A program made the translations under genes and the position numbers. A stretch of DNA of 64,000 nt, from NCBI RefSeq assembly GCF_044457565.1, contig NZ_JBITGZ010000009.1, forward strand, positions 62,001 to 126,000, read 5' to 3'. How positions within the stretch are numbered: position 1 is the first letter of the stretch; each line of letters begins with the position of its first letter. This document shows positions 6,519 to 15,418 of this stretch, piece after piece. The stretch is from Kitasatospora sp044457565. Its GTDB lineage: Bacteria; Actinomycetota; Actinomycetes; Streptomycetales; Streptomycetaceae. The notes below the pieces were generated by a model. It worked only from the letters and a program-made list of their open reading frames with translations. It did no database searches and was not told the origin of the DNA.

Positions 6519-9265
6519 AGGTGTTCCTCCTCCGGAATGTCCGTGTTCGGCGGGCGGCGCAGGCGACGCAGGTACGGGTCGAAGACAGGCAGGGGCTCCA
6601 GACGGATCCGGGCGTCGACGCCCACGAGTCCGTCGGGCCTGGCCATCAGGGGGTTGAGGTCGGCCTCGGCGAGTTGCGGGAGATCAGTGGCCATCTGGGA
6701 CAGTGCGGCAAGCACCCGTTGAACGGCGGCCAGGTCGACAGCCGGCATACCCGGGCTGCCCAGGAGCATCGGGGCGCTGCGCAGTTCGGTGACCATCGTG
6801 GTGAGGTCGCGTTCGGTCAGCGGGGCGAGCCGGGAGGAGCAGTCGTCGAGCACATCGGTGGCGGTGCCGCCGAGGCCGAGGACGACCAGGGGGCCGAAGA
6901 CGTGGTCCTTCACGATGCCGGCGAACAGTTCGAGGCCGGGGGCTGCCATCGGCTGCACCACGACGCCGGCCATCCGGTCGCCGAAGCGTTCTGTGAACTC
7001 GCGGTATGCCGTGCGGGCTTCGCTGTCCCCTGCGAGGCCGGTGCGGACGGCCCCGGCTGCGCTCTTGTGGATCTGCCCCGGCCAGTAGGCCTTCAGCGCG
7101 ACCTTGCCGTCGTGACCGATCTGGCGCAGTGACTGCGCGGCGATGACCGCGGTGTGTTCGTCCTGGGCCCAGAGGGAGATGGTGAACGGGAGGCCGTAGT
7201 GCTCAAGGAGCTGGGCGGTTGCGGCCGGGTCGAGCCAGCCGCCGTCCGGGTGGGCGGCGAGGAAGTCGGCGGCGAGGCGCCGAGCCGCCTTGGGGTCGGT
7301 GCCGGTGGCCGCGGCGTCGGGGCCGGTCGGCTCGGCCAGCCACCGCGCCCGGTCCCACGCGTGTGCGAGGGCCCGGGCGGCCGCACTGGAGTCCGCGTAG
7401 GCGGGGAGGAGGCCGCCGTCGGCGCAAGTGAGGTACCGGACCGGTACCTCCTGGCTGATCATGATGGCGGCGATCGGGATCTTCCTTCGGGCCGGTGCGT
7501 CCAGCAGAGCACGGACCGGGTCCTGTTCGGCCTTCACGGCCAGGGCCGTGGGCACCAGGCAGACCAGCAGGGCGTCCACGGCCGCGCTGCGCACCAGCGC
7601 GTCGACGCACCTGCGCAGTTGGGCAGGGCCGGCGGCCGCGGTGGTGTCCACGGGGTTGGTGGCGCTGGCGCCGGCGGGGAGCAGGTCGAGCAGCTCGGCC
7701 GCCAGGTCGGCGGGAAGCGTCGGCAGGCTCAACCCGGCCTCGGCGCAGGCGTCGGCGGCCAGGATGCCGATGCCGCCGGCGTTGGAGACCACGGCGATGG
7801 TACCGCGGGTGCCGGGCAGTGGCTGGCTGTGCAGCAGGGCGGCGGTATCGACCAGTTCGGCGATGCTGTGGGCGGCGGTGATGCCTGCCTGGCGGAACAG
7901 GGTCTCCCGGGTGACCGTCGGGGTCGCGGCGGCAGCCGTGTGCGAGGCGGCGCCGCGGCGGCCGGCGGTGGAGCGTCCGGCGTCGACGGTGAGCACGGGA
8001 AGCTTGCGGGTGACCCGGCGGGCGGTGCGGGCAAACGCGCGGGGGTTGCCGAAGGATTCGAGGTGGAGCAGGGCCAGGTCGGTCAGGCCGTCGCTCTCCC
8101 ACCACTGGAGGAGGTCGTTGCCGCTGACGTCGTACTTGTCCCCGAGGGAGACGAAGCTGGAGACGCCGATGCCGAGCCAGGCGAGCCGCTCCATCAGTGC
8201 GATGCCGACTCCGCCCGACTGCGCGGCCACCCCGGCGGTGCCGGGCAGCGGGAACGCGCCGCCGAACTCTGCGTCCAGGCGGACCAGCGGGTCGGTCTGC
8301 GCGATGCCGAGGCTGTTCGGGCCGACCAGGCGGATGCTGTGGCGGCGGCAGGCCTGCATCAGCTGCCGGGCGGTGGTGGCGTCGAGGCCGGAGGTGAGGA
8401 CCACCAGGGCCCGGATCCCGGCCCGGCCGCACTCCTGCGCCGCGCCCGCCACCGCGGCGGGCGGAACGGCCAGCATGGCGAGGTCAGGCACCTCCGGGAG
8501 GACGGCGACCGAGCGGTGGGCGGGCTCGCCGGCGACGGTCTCGGCATGCGGGTTGACGGCCCAGACCGGACCGGTGAATCCACCCTGGCGGATCTTGAGC
8601 AGCACCGCCTGGCCGACCGAACCGGGCCGCCTGGAGGCGCCGACCACCGCAACCGAGCGGGGCCGCAGCAGCGCGGTGAGGCTGGCCACGTCGGCGGCGC
8701 GGCCGCGCTCGTCGACCGCCTCCCGGTAGTGCTCGTCGGCCTCGTCCAGCGGGACACGCACACGGATCTCGCCCCGATCGAAGTGGCGGTGAACGGGCAG
8801 CCCGAGATCGGAGAAGACCTTGTGGACCGCCCGGTTGCCGGCCAGGGTCTCGGCCTCGATCGCGTGAATGCCGCGCTCGCGCGCCGCGTGGACCAGGTGC
8901 TCGATCAACAGCGTCCCCACGCCACGGTGCTGCCACGCGTCCGCGACGGAGAGGGCCAGCTCCGCGGTGTCCGCGTGAGCCTGCTCGGCCTCGTAGTCGG
9001 CCTCTCCGACCAGCTCGTCCGCGACCCACGCACCCAACGCCAGGAAACCGGGCCGAGGTGGCCCGCACAGCCGGTCGGCAGCCAGCTGCGGCGCCCGGCG
9101 GCTGACCCCGAAGAAGCGCATCCGGCGGCTCGCCTCGGACATCCGGACGGCATACAGGTCAAGGATGGCGGCCCGGTCCTCCGGTCCGAGCGGTCGGATG
9201 ACCGCGGTGGTGCCGTCGGCCAGCAGGGCATCTGCGGCCGACGGCAGGTACTGGGCGGTGGACAT
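6515..9265 (-). CDS. GNAT acetyltransferase fused to ADP-forming acyl-CoA synthetase (Pat-like)
   Basis: 916 residues from the ATG at 9265 (GAGGGAG RBS). Domains in order: GNAT N-acetyltransferase (about 15-165; QHRGVGTLLIEHL is the acetyl-CoA loop), CoA-binding (about 190-310; SVAVVGASRRPGSVG), succinyl-CoA-ligase-like (about 315-610; GPNSLGIAQTDP, GVAAQSGGVG) and ATP-grasp (about 680-900; PGLELFAGIVKDHVFGP). This composition is that of bacterial protein lysine acetyltransferases of the Pat type; the GNAT is N-terminal here, the reverse of Salmonella Pat. It probably acetylates acyl-CoA synthetases. A perfect operator lies 90 bp upstream and a CBS gene was coupled downstream. Confidence 0.9.
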   Translation of the reverse strand: MSTAQYLPSAADALLADGTTAVIRPLGPEDRAAILDLYAVRMSEASRRMRFFGVSRRAPQLAADRLCGPPRPGFLALGAWVADELVGEADYEAEQAHADTAELALSVADAWQHRGVGTLLIEHLVHAARERGIHAIEAETLAGNRAVHKVFSDLGLPVHRHFDRGEIRVRVPLDEADEHYREAVDERGRAADVASLTALLRPRSVAVVGASRRPGSVGQAVLLKIRQGGFTGPVWAVNPHAETVAGEPAHRSVAVLPEVPDLAMLAVPPAAVAGAAQECGRAGIRALVVLTSGLDATTARQLMQACRRHSIRLVGPNSLGIAQTDPLVRLDAEFGGAFPLPGTAGVAAQSGGVGIALMERLAWLGIGVSSFVSLGDKYDVSGNDLLQWWESDGLTDLALLHLESFGNPRAFARTARRVTRKLPVLTVDAGRSTAGRRGAASHTAAAATPTVTRETLFRQAGITAAHSIAELVDTAALLHSQPLPGTRGTIAVVSNAGGIGILAADACAEAGLSLPTLPADLAAELLDLLPAGASATNPVDTTAAAGPAQLRRCVDALVRSAAVDALLVCLVPTALAVKAEQDPVRALLDAPARRKIPIAAIMISQEVPVRYLTCADGGLLPAYADSSAAARALAHAWDRARWLAEPTGPDAAATGTDPKAARRLAADFLAAHPDGGWLDPAATAQLLEHYGLPFTISLWAQDEHTAVIAAQSLRQIGHDGKVALKAYWPGQIHKSAAGAVRTGLAGDSEARTAYREFTERFGDRMAGVVVQPMAAPGLELFAGIVKDHVFGPLVVLGLGGTATDVLDDCSSRLAPLTERDLTTMVTELRSAPMLLGSPGMPAVDLAAVQRVLAALSQMATDLPQLAEADLNPLMARPDGLVGVDARIRLEPLPVFDPYLRRLRRPPNTDIPEEEHL

Positions 9266-9354
9266 CTGCGACTCCCTCGGTCCGGCCCGACCACGGCAGA
9301 GCGCGCCGTGGCGGGTCTGACTCCAGCGTCTGCCCGCACCGCAGTGCCCCGCCA

Positions 9355-9368
9355 GGGCCGGTCGGCCC
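9355..9368. promoter_or_regulatory. Perfect GGGCCG-GT-CGGCCC operator
   Basis: Identical to the site at 3343, and 90 bp upstream of the GNAT/CoA-ligase start codon in the same relative position. Confidence 0.7.
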
Positions 9369-9427
9369 AGAGGGCACGCCGATGAGGCAGGAGCCCACCT
9401 CCGTTGGGCCCGTTGCGTCGTCTTCGG

Positions 9428-9441
9428 GGCCCGAACGGCCT
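9428..9441. promoter_or_regulatory. Imperfect island box before the HTH/PNPOx-like and GH65 operon
   Basis: GGCCCGAACGGCCT matches the consensus with two mismatches. It lies 68-102 bp before the two candidate starts of the plus-strand operon, so the region 9266-9508 carries one box for each direction. Confidence 0.45.
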
Positions 9442-9508
9442 TGGCACCAGGTCCCCGGCCCAGCGAACGATAGGAGTGAGGAGGCCACGGCTGTCGGTTG
9501 CCGACCGG

Positions 9509-10249
9509 ATGACGGTGCCCGTGACAGGAGAGGACGACGTTCATGAGTACAGCGGACCTCGCGGTCGTGCCCAGGACCAGCCCACAAACCCCGGCGATAT
9601 CGGCCGCCGCATCGCACACCGCCGCGAGCAGCTGGGCCTCAGCCCCGAGCGGGTGGCGTCCAGGTCCGGTGCGGCCGTCGACTACCTCGAACACCTGGAG
9701 TCGCGGCCGGCCGCCGTCGGCCTGGAGACGATCATCTCGCTTGCGGGCCCGCTCGGCACCTCGGTCCGGTATCTGCTCGGCGGCGGACCGGACCTGCCGC
9801 CCGGACAGGCCTCGCCGTCCGTCCGCCCGGTGATGGAGGAGCTGCAGCCCTGGGAGTGCTGGGCGAAGATGGAACCAGGTGGCGTCGGCCGGGTCGCCCT
9901 GTCGACGCCCGAAGGTCCACGGATTCTGCCGGTCAACTACCGCGCCCCGGACGGCACGGTGCTCTACCGGACGACGGCGCCAAGCACCGCCGCCACTGCG
10001 GTGGGCGAGCATGTCGCCTTCGAGGTCGACCGGCTCGACGAGGCACTCGGCAGCGGCTGGAGCGTCCTCGTCACCGGCCTTGCACATCAGGTCACCGAGG
10101 CGGACGCCATGGAGTGGTTCGGAAAGCACGCCGATCCCCAGCCCCGGGCCGGCGGTCGGCGCGACACCCGGGTGCGGATCCGCCCGGGCAGGATCACCGG
10201 ACGCATCATCCGCACCGTCGAGACGAAGCCCTCCGACGACGCACCGTGA
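9509..10249 (+). CDS. XRE-type HTH and pyridoxamine 5'-phosphate oxidase-like protein; 5' end uncertain
   Basis: 246 residues if started at the ATG at 9509. An XRE-like helix-turn-helix (DIGRRIAHRREQLGLSPERV to YLEHLESRP, about 35-75) is followed by a PNPOx-like flavin/split-barrel domain (VGRVALSTPEGPRILPVNYR to GWSVLVTGLAHQV, about 125-205). This two-domain family is common in Streptomyces. ATG 9509 has no RBS; ATG 9543 has a good one (AGGAGAGGACG) but is in another frame. A one-base deletion near 9573 is likely. The stop overlaps the GTG of the GH65 gene. Confidence 0.75.
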   Translation: MTVPVTGEDDVHEYSGPRGRAQDQPTNPGDIGRRIAHRREQLGLSPERVASRSGAAVDYLEHLESRPAAVGLETIISLAGPLGTSVRYLLGGGPDLPPGQASPSVRPVMEELQPWECWAKMEPGGVGRVALSTPEGPRILPVNYRAPDGTVLYRTTAPSTAATAVGEHVAFEVDRLDEALGSGWSVLVTGLAHQVTEADAMEWFGKHADPQPRAGGRRDTRVRIRPGRITGRIIRTVETKPSDDAP

Positions 10250-12660
10250 GCGACGGGAGCACAGGCCGCCGGGGCTGCGCGCCTTCCGACCCCTGGCAGC
10301 TCAGCTACGAGGGCTTCGACCCGGCCGAGGAGGGCATCCGCGAGGTGCTCTGCGCGGTGGGGAACGGCTACCTGGTCAGCCGCGCGGCCGCGCCCGAGTC
10401 CCGTGCGGACGGCGTCCACTACCCGGGCACCTACCTGGCCGGCTGCTACGACCGGGCGGCCTCCGTGGTCGGTGGCCGAACCGTCGAGAACGAGGACCTG
10501 ATCAACTGCCCGAACTGGCTCCCCCTCACCTTCCGGCCGGAGGGCGGCGACTGGTTCGCCGGCCCCGCCACGACGGAGAAGCTGGAACTGGATCTGCGCC
10601 GCGGCGTACTGGCCCGGCGAGCCCTGGTCGTGGACGAGCACGGCCGCCGGACCCGGCTGACGCAGCGTCGGATCGCCAGCCAGGCCCAGCCGCACCTGCT
10701 CGCGCTGGAAACCGAGCTGGTCCCGGAGAACTGGTCCGGCCGGCTGGAGGTCCGCTGCGCGCTCGACGCGGATGTGTCCAACACCGGCGTCGCCCGCTAC
10801 CAGGGCCTGGCCAGCCGTCACCTCGCTCCGGACGGAGAGGGTGCGGACGCCGACGGCACGCTGTGGCTTCAGGTGGCCGCCGCCGGATCGCCGCTGCGCA
10901 TCGCGCTCGCCGCCCGCACCCGCGCGCACCGGGCGGGCGCCCCCCTCCCGGCAGCCCGTACCGACGAGATCCGGGAGGGCCTGGCGGCCCAGGTGCTCGT
11001 CCTGGACGCGACGCAGGGATCACCGGTCACCGTGGAGAAGACGGTGGCGGTGTACACCTCCCGCGACCCGGCGATCGGCGCTCCCCTGCGCGCCGCCCGG
11101 GCGCTGGTGACGCAGGCGCCCGGCTTCGACCAGCTCGTCCGTGACCATGCCCTGCGGTGGACGGAGCTGTGGCGCCGCTGCCGGATCGATGCGGACTTCG
11201 ACGGTATCGGCACGCTGCGCCTGCACCTGTTCCACCTCCTGCAGACCTACTCCGAGCACTCCGTCGACCTCGATGTCGGCATCCCCGCACGCGGCCTGCA
11301 CGGCGAGGCCTACCGCGGCCATGTCTTCTGGGACGAGCTGTTCGTCCTCCAACTGCTCAACCTGCGCTTTCCCGAGCTGGCCCGGGCCGTGCTGCGCTAC
11401 CGCCACCGCCGGCTCGACGCCGCCCGGCAGGCCGCCCGGGCGATCGGACTGCGCGGCGCGATGTACCCGTGGCAGAGCGCCTCCGACGGCAGGGAGGAGT
11501 CCCAGCAGCTGCACCTGAACCCGCTGTCCGGGCGCTGGCTGCCCGACCACAGCCACCTCCAGCGTCACGTCGGCTCCGCCGTCGCCTACAACGTGTGGCA
11601 GCACTACCAGGCGACCGGCGACGTGGACTTCCTCGCCACCACCGGCGCCGAGATGCTGATGGAGATCGCCCGCTTCTGGTCCTCGAAGGCGGTGTACGAC
11701 CCGCCGCGCGAGCGGTACTCGATCCGCGGCGTCCTCGGGCCCGACGAGTACCACGATGCCTATCCATGGTCCGACCGGCCGGGGCTGGACGACAACGCCT
11801 ACACCAACGTGCTGGCCTCCTGGGTGCTCGCCCGCGCCCTCGACGCCGTGGACGCGCTGCCGGGGTACCGGCGCGAGGAGCTGCTGGAGCGGCTCGGGCT
11901 CGACCGGGGTGAACTCGACCGCTGGCAGGAGGTGGGCCGCCGCCTGCACGTGCCGTTCCACGACGGCGTGCTCAGCCAGTTCGACGGGTACGAGCGCCTC
12001 GCCGAACTCGACTGGGCCGCCTACCACCGGCGCTACGCCGACCTGCGCCGGCTCGACCGGATCCTGGAGGCCGAGGGCGACACCGTCAACCACTACAAGG
12101 CGTCCAAGCAGGCGGACGTCCTCATGCTGTTCTACCTGTTCTCCGCGCGCGAGGTCCGCGACCTCCTGCGCCGGCTCGGCTACCGGGCCGGCCACGAGCT
12201 GCTGCGCCGCACGACCGACTACTACCTCCGGCGTACCGTCCACGGCTCGACGCTCAGCGCGGTGGTGCACGCCTGGGTCCTGACCCGCACCGACCGTCGG
12301 GCCTCGTGGCGGTTCTTCCGCGACGCCCTCGCCGGCGACCTGGTCGACGTGCAGGGCGGGACCACCGCCGAGGGCATCCACCTCGGCGCCATGGCCGGCA
12401 CCGTCGATCTCCTGCAGCGCTGCTACACGGGCCTGGAGATCCGCCAGGACGCGCTCTGGCTCGCCCCCCGTCTGCCGTCGGCGATCGGACGGGTGGAACT
12501 GGACCTCCGCTACCGCGGCCACTGGGGCATCTCCCTCTCCGTCGACCGGCGAACCGTCACGATCAGCCTTCGGGAGAGCACCCAGGAGCCCATCCGGGTC
12601 GGCCTCCGTGGCTCCTCGACGACCGTCCGGCCGGGCGAGAGCCACCGGTTCTCGCTCTGA
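10246..12660 (+). CDS. Glycoside hydrolase family 65 (trehalose/maltose phosphorylase-like)
   Basis: 804 residues from the GTG at 10246, overlapping the upstream TGA (GTGA). An N-terminal beta-sandwich (AVGNGYLVSRAA; PGTYLAGCYD) is followed by an (alpha/alpha)6 barrel with YRGHVFWDELFVLQ and GVLGPDEYHD, whose Glu (about residue 501) is the general acid of the family, then VNHYKASKQADVLML and a small C-terminal sheet. GH65 enzymes phosphorolyse or hydrolyse trehalose, maltose or kojibiose; the sugar cannot be read from sequence. Mycobacterial OtsB1 (Rv2006), a DosR gene, also contains a GH65 module. Confidence 0.9.
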   Translation: MSDGSTGRRGCAPSDPWQLSYEGFDPAEEGIREVLCAVGNGYLVSRAAAPESRADGVHYPGTYLAGCYDRAASVVGGRTVENEDLINCPNWLPLTFRPEGGDWFAGPATTEKLELDLRRGVLARRALVVDEHGRRTRLTQRRIASQAQPHLLALETELVPENWSGRLEVRCALDADVSNTGVARYQGLASRHLAPDGEGADADGTLWLQVAAAGSPLRIALAARTRAHRAGAPLPAARTDEIREGLAAQVLVLDATQGSPVTVEKTVAVYTSRDPAIGAPLRAARALVTQAPGFDQLVRDHALRWTELWRRCRIDADFDGIGTLRLHLFHLLQTYSEHSVDLDVGIPARGLHGEAYRGHVFWDELFVLQLLNLRFPELARAVLRYRHRRLDAARQAARAIGLRGAMYPWQSASDGREESQQLHLNPLSGRWLPDHSHLQRHVGSAVAYNVWQHYQATGDVDFLATTGAEMLMEIARFWSSKAVYDPPRERYSIRGVLGPDEYHDAYPWSDRPGLDDNAYTNVLASWVLARALDAVDALPGYRREELLERLGLDRGELDRWQEVGRRLHVPFHDGVLSQFDGYERLAELDWAAYHRRYADLRRLDRILEAEGDTVNHYKASKQADVLMLFYLFSAREVRDLLRRLGYRAGHELLRRTTDYYLRRTVHGSTLSAVVHAWVLTRTDRRASWRFFRDALAGDLVDVQGGTTAEGIHLGAMAGTVDLLQRCYTGLEIRQDALWLAPRLPSAIGRVELDLRYRGHWGISLSVDRRTVTISLRESTQEPIRVGLRGSSTTVRPGESHRFSL

Positions 12661-12711
12661 GTACGGGCCGTCGGCCGGCCGGTCCCGTGGTGGTCGAGGA
12701 CACCTGACGCA

Positions 12712-13533
12712 TCAGGGAGCGAGGTCCCGACGGGCCAGGAGCCCGAAGGCCGCCGCGACCCCGGCCAGACCGACTGCGGCGAGCACACCCAGGGAGCTCC
12801 ACGGCACGGCGCCGTGGGCGAGCGCGTCGCCCGGCGTGTAGTAGTGGAACGGGCTGAGGTAGCGCAGCGGCGCGGCCTTCGACCAGGCGAGCGCGACGAA
12901 GTTCAGGGCGAACCCGACCGCGCCGAACGCGATCGTGGCACCGACCACCTGGGACCGGCGACGGCCCGCCGCGGACACCGCCAGTGCCGGACCGGTGAGG
13001 CACAGCGTGAAGGCGCAGCCCAGCAGCCCGGCCGCGAACACGCCACTGATCGGCACGGCCCGGTGCAGCTGCGGGGACAGTGCGACCCCGACCGCCATGG
13101 TGAGGGTGGCCGCGATGTTGAGCAGCACCGAGGCAGCCGCCACTGCCGCGGTCCGTTCGGCCAGCAGCCGGCTGCGGGAGACGGGGCGGGCCATCAGGAG
13201 CTCGATCGTCCCCGACTCCACGTCGGCCGCGACGGCGGCCGCCGCCAGCGAGCCGATGGCGGTCAGCTGGATCGCGATCCAGAACGGGTGGGTGAGCCCG
13301 GCGCCGAGCAGTCCGGGGTAGCTGGCGATCGACACGTCACCGCTGGAGCCGCTGAACGCCCGGAACGCACTCGGCGGGGTGCGCCCGCCGCCGGCGAAGA
13401 GCTGGGCCGGGGAGAGCGTGTCGGCGATGACCACGATGAGGGTCTCGAACACGACCATGCCCAGGACCAGGGCGACCAGCATCCGCCGACGCCGGTACAG
13501 GGCCAGCCTGAGCAGTGGGAAGCGGCTCCTCAC
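12712..13533 (-). CDS. ABC transporter permease (ABC-2 type)
   Basis: 273 residues with about six hydrophobic segments (LVALVLGMVVFETLIVVI; AIQLTAIGSLAAAAVAADV; GVFAAGLLGCAFTLCL; VVGATIAFGAVGFALNFVAL; SLGVLAAVGLAGVAAAFGLL). It carries ESGTIELLMARPVSRSRLL, the loop typical of ABC-2/NatB-like exporter permeases. It overlaps the ATPase gene by 4 bp. Together with that ATPase it forms an exporter of unknown substrate, in an operon headed by a flavodoxin gene. Confidence 0.85.
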   Translation of the reverse strand: MRSRFPLLRLALYRRRRMLVALVLGMVVFETLIVVIADTLSPAQLFAGGGRTPPSAFRAFSGSSGDVSIASYPGLLGAGLTHPFWIAIQLTAIGSLAAAAVAADVESGTIELLMARPVSRSRLLAERTAAVAAASVLLNIAATLTMAVGVALSPQLHRAVPISGVFAAGLLGCAFTLCLTGPALAVSAAGRRRSQVVGATIAFGAVGFALNFVALAWSKAAPLRYLSPFHYYTPGDALAHGAVPWSSLGVLAAVGLAGVAAAFGLLARRDLAP

Positions 13534-14450
13534 GACCGTGGCCCCGCGTCGGCGTCCCGGTAGAGGTCGAGGAACGCCTCCTCAAGGCCTGCCTCCTCCA
13601 CCGCCAGGTCGGCCACCGGGAGGGCCAGCAGGCCGCGTAGCGCGCCCACCACCTCGCGGGGTGGCACCAGGAGTTCGACCTGGTCGCCCTTCCAGCGCGG
13701 AGACCACTGCTCCGCCCTGCCGAGCGGACGCGGCCCACGGCCATCGGTGAAGGTCAGCCGGATCTTCCGTGCCCGTGCCTCACGCAGCGCCGCGACGCTC
13801 TGCACGGTCACCAGCCTCCCGTCCCGGATGATCGCCACCCGGCAGCAGGTCCGCTGTACCTCTGGCAGGACGTGGCTGGAGAGCATCACGGTGCGACCTG
13901 CCGCCTGCGCCTCGGTCAGCAGTTCGAAGAAGGTCTCCTGGACCAGCGGGTCCAGGCCCTCGGTCGGCTCGTCCAGCACCACGAGTTCGGGGTCGTGCTG
14001 GAGCGCCTGCACCAGGCCGAGCTTCTGCTTCATGCCACGCGAGTACTCCTGCACGGTGCGGCCCAGTACGGACGCCGACAGGGCCAGGCGCTCACACAGC
14101 TCTGCGCGGCGGGGTGTGGGAGCGCCCTGCAGATCGGCGAGCAGCTTGAGGGTCTGGTGTCCGGTCAGTTCGGGGTAGAGGCGCAGCTCGCCGGGCAGAT
14201 AGCCGAGCGCGGGGGCGAGTCGGCGATGATCCGTGACGGGGTCCAGGCCCAGTGCTCGGACCCGCCCCGCGGTGGGCCGCAGGAGGCCGATCAGGCAGCG
14301 CAGCGTGGTGGTCTTGCCGGCTCCGTTCGGCCCGAGGAAGCCGAAGACCTCGCCGGCGGCCACGGTGAGGTCGAGCTGCTCGACGCCGACCGTCCGCCCG
14401 TAGCGCTTGGTCAGCGAGCCGATCTCGATCGCCGACTCCGAGGCGGGCAC
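13530..14450 (-). CDS. ABC transporter ATP-binding protein
   Basis: 306 residues from the GTG at 14450 (AAGGAG RBS). Walker A is GPNGAGKTTT, the signature is EYSRGMKQKLGL, Walker B is LVVLDEP and the switch is SSHVLPEVQRTC. A C-terminal extension of about 90 residues is typical of drug/NatA-type exporters. It sits 25 bp downstream of the flavodoxin gene and overlaps the permease gene. Tandem boxes upstream of the flavodoxin probably control all three. Confidence 0.9.
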   Translation of the reverse strand: MPASESAIEIGSLTKRYGRTVGVEQLDLTVAAGEVFGFLGPNGAGKTTTLRCLIGLLRPTAGRVRALGLDPVTDHRRLAPALGYLPGELRLYPELTGHQTLKLLADLQGAPTPRRAELCERLALSASVLGRTVQEYSRGMKQKLGLVQALQHDPELVVLDEPTEGLDPLVQETFFELLTEAQAAGRTVMLSSHVLPEVQRTCCRVAIIRDGRLVTVQSVAALREARARKIRLTFTDGRGPRPLGRAEQWSPRWKGDQVELLVPPREVVGALRGLLALPVADLAVEEAGLEEAFLDLYRDADAGPRS

Positions 14451-14475
14451 GAACGCGCTCCTTCCCTCCTCGGTG

Positions 14476-14985
14476 TCACGCCGAGTTCTGGGAGCGCAGC
14501 TCGTTCCCGATCTCGTGGGCCCAGGTCCGGATGTGCTCAGGGTTTCGGAAGTCGCCGCCCTTGCCGTGCTTGACCAGGGTGCGGGCGATCCAGCCGGGGG
14601 TCTCGGACGTGAGGCTGCCGCCGAAGGTGACATGCCCGCGGGCGTGCAGGTGCTCCATCGCCTTGGCCGCGCCGGGCACCGGCGGGATCTCGTGCTGCTC
14701 GGCTGAGCTGTCCACCGGGCCGCTGCTGAACAGCCAGACCGGACGGTGGGCCAGCGCCTCGGCATTGCGATCGGCACAGCTCAGGGCATCGCGCTGCCAG
14801 TGGCCCGCGTAGAGCGAGCTGCCGAGGATGACTGCGTCGAACTGCGTCACGTCCTGGACGTCCGAGGCGGGGACGACGTCCGTGTCGAACCCGTCCTGCT
14901 CCAACGTGCGACCGATCTCCCGGGCGATGCCGGTGGTGGCGCCGTGCTTGCTGCCGTAGGCCACGAGGATCTTCTGCTTCTTCAT
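14476..14985 (-). CDS. Flavodoxin-domain protein (HemG/BfrA-like)
   Basis: 169 residues from the ATG at 14985 (AGGAGG RBS). The FMN phosphate loop is VAYGSKHGATTGIA near the N-terminus. FDAVILGSSLYAGHW (about 50-64) and RPVWLFSSGPVDS complete the fold seen in menaquinone-dependent protoporphyrinogen oxidase-like flavodoxins. It is likely an electron carrier or quinone-linked reductase. It heads an operon with an ABC exporter and has two palindromic boxes 87-121 bp upstream. Confidence 0.85.
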   Translation of the reverse strand: MKKQKILVAYGSKHGATTGIAREIGRTLEQDGFDTDVVPASDVQDVTQFDAVILGSSLYAGHWQRDALSCADRNAEALAHRPVWLFSSGPVDSSAEQHEIPPVPGAAKAMEHLHARGHVTFGGSLTSETPGWIARTLVKHGKGGDFRNPEHIRTWAHEIGNELRSQNSA

Positions 14986-15071
14986 GGCGGCCCTCCTGTG
15001 GGTGCCGGGTGCGGCTGCCGGTCGGTGCTGCCGACAGGTCCAGCCTGGGCCTGTGCAGGGCATCGGCGCCA

Positions 15072-15106
15072 GGGCCGCTCGCCCTGTTCCCGGGGCCGGT
15101 AGGCCC
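15072..15106. promoter_or_regulatory. Tandem palindromic boxes 21 bp apart
   Basis: GGGCCGCTCGCCCT (15072-15085, two mismatches) and GGGCCGGTAGGCCC (15093-15106, one mismatch) have centres 21 bp apart, two helical turns. They lie 87-121 bp from the flavodoxin start codon. The pairing supports cooperative binding of a dimeric regulator. Confidence 0.6.
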
Positions 15107-15249
15107 TGCCGCGACCGTCAGCGGGGCGCTGTCCCGGGAGGGTGAGACGTGGGAGCCCGATCCGCAGAGCCGTCCGTGGCGCGGGACCGACCGATTGCAG
15201 TCGACGCGGCCTCCCTTCCCGCTTCTACCGGGTCGGCTCTTCCCGGTCC

Positions 15250-15263
15250 GGACCGTTCGGCAC
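15250..15263. promoter_or_regulatory. Weak island box before the PhoU-like gene
   Basis: GGACCGTTCGGCAC has two mismatches and lies 155 bp before the PhoU-like start. The spacing is longer than for other boxes, so this is tentative. The 433-bp divergent region 14986-15418 holds nothing else I recognise. Confidence 0.3.
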
Positions 15264-15418
15264 CTTGCACCTTGCCGTCCGCAGGAGCGGTGTGAGACTT
15301 GAAGGGAGGAATGGGACACGGCGCACGCTCAGGCGGTCGCCTCCCTCGCGGCCGGCAGAGGCGCACCGCGCGGACGCGGTCGGCGAGGGAGCCGGTGTCC
15401 TGGAACAGGAGTTGGCGG

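Noticed and set aside
11020..12645. A 541-codon minus-strand frame antisense to the GH65 gene
   Set aside because: Translation is repetitive (LQ-, VAG-, GAG-rich) with no domain; GH65 is unambiguous.
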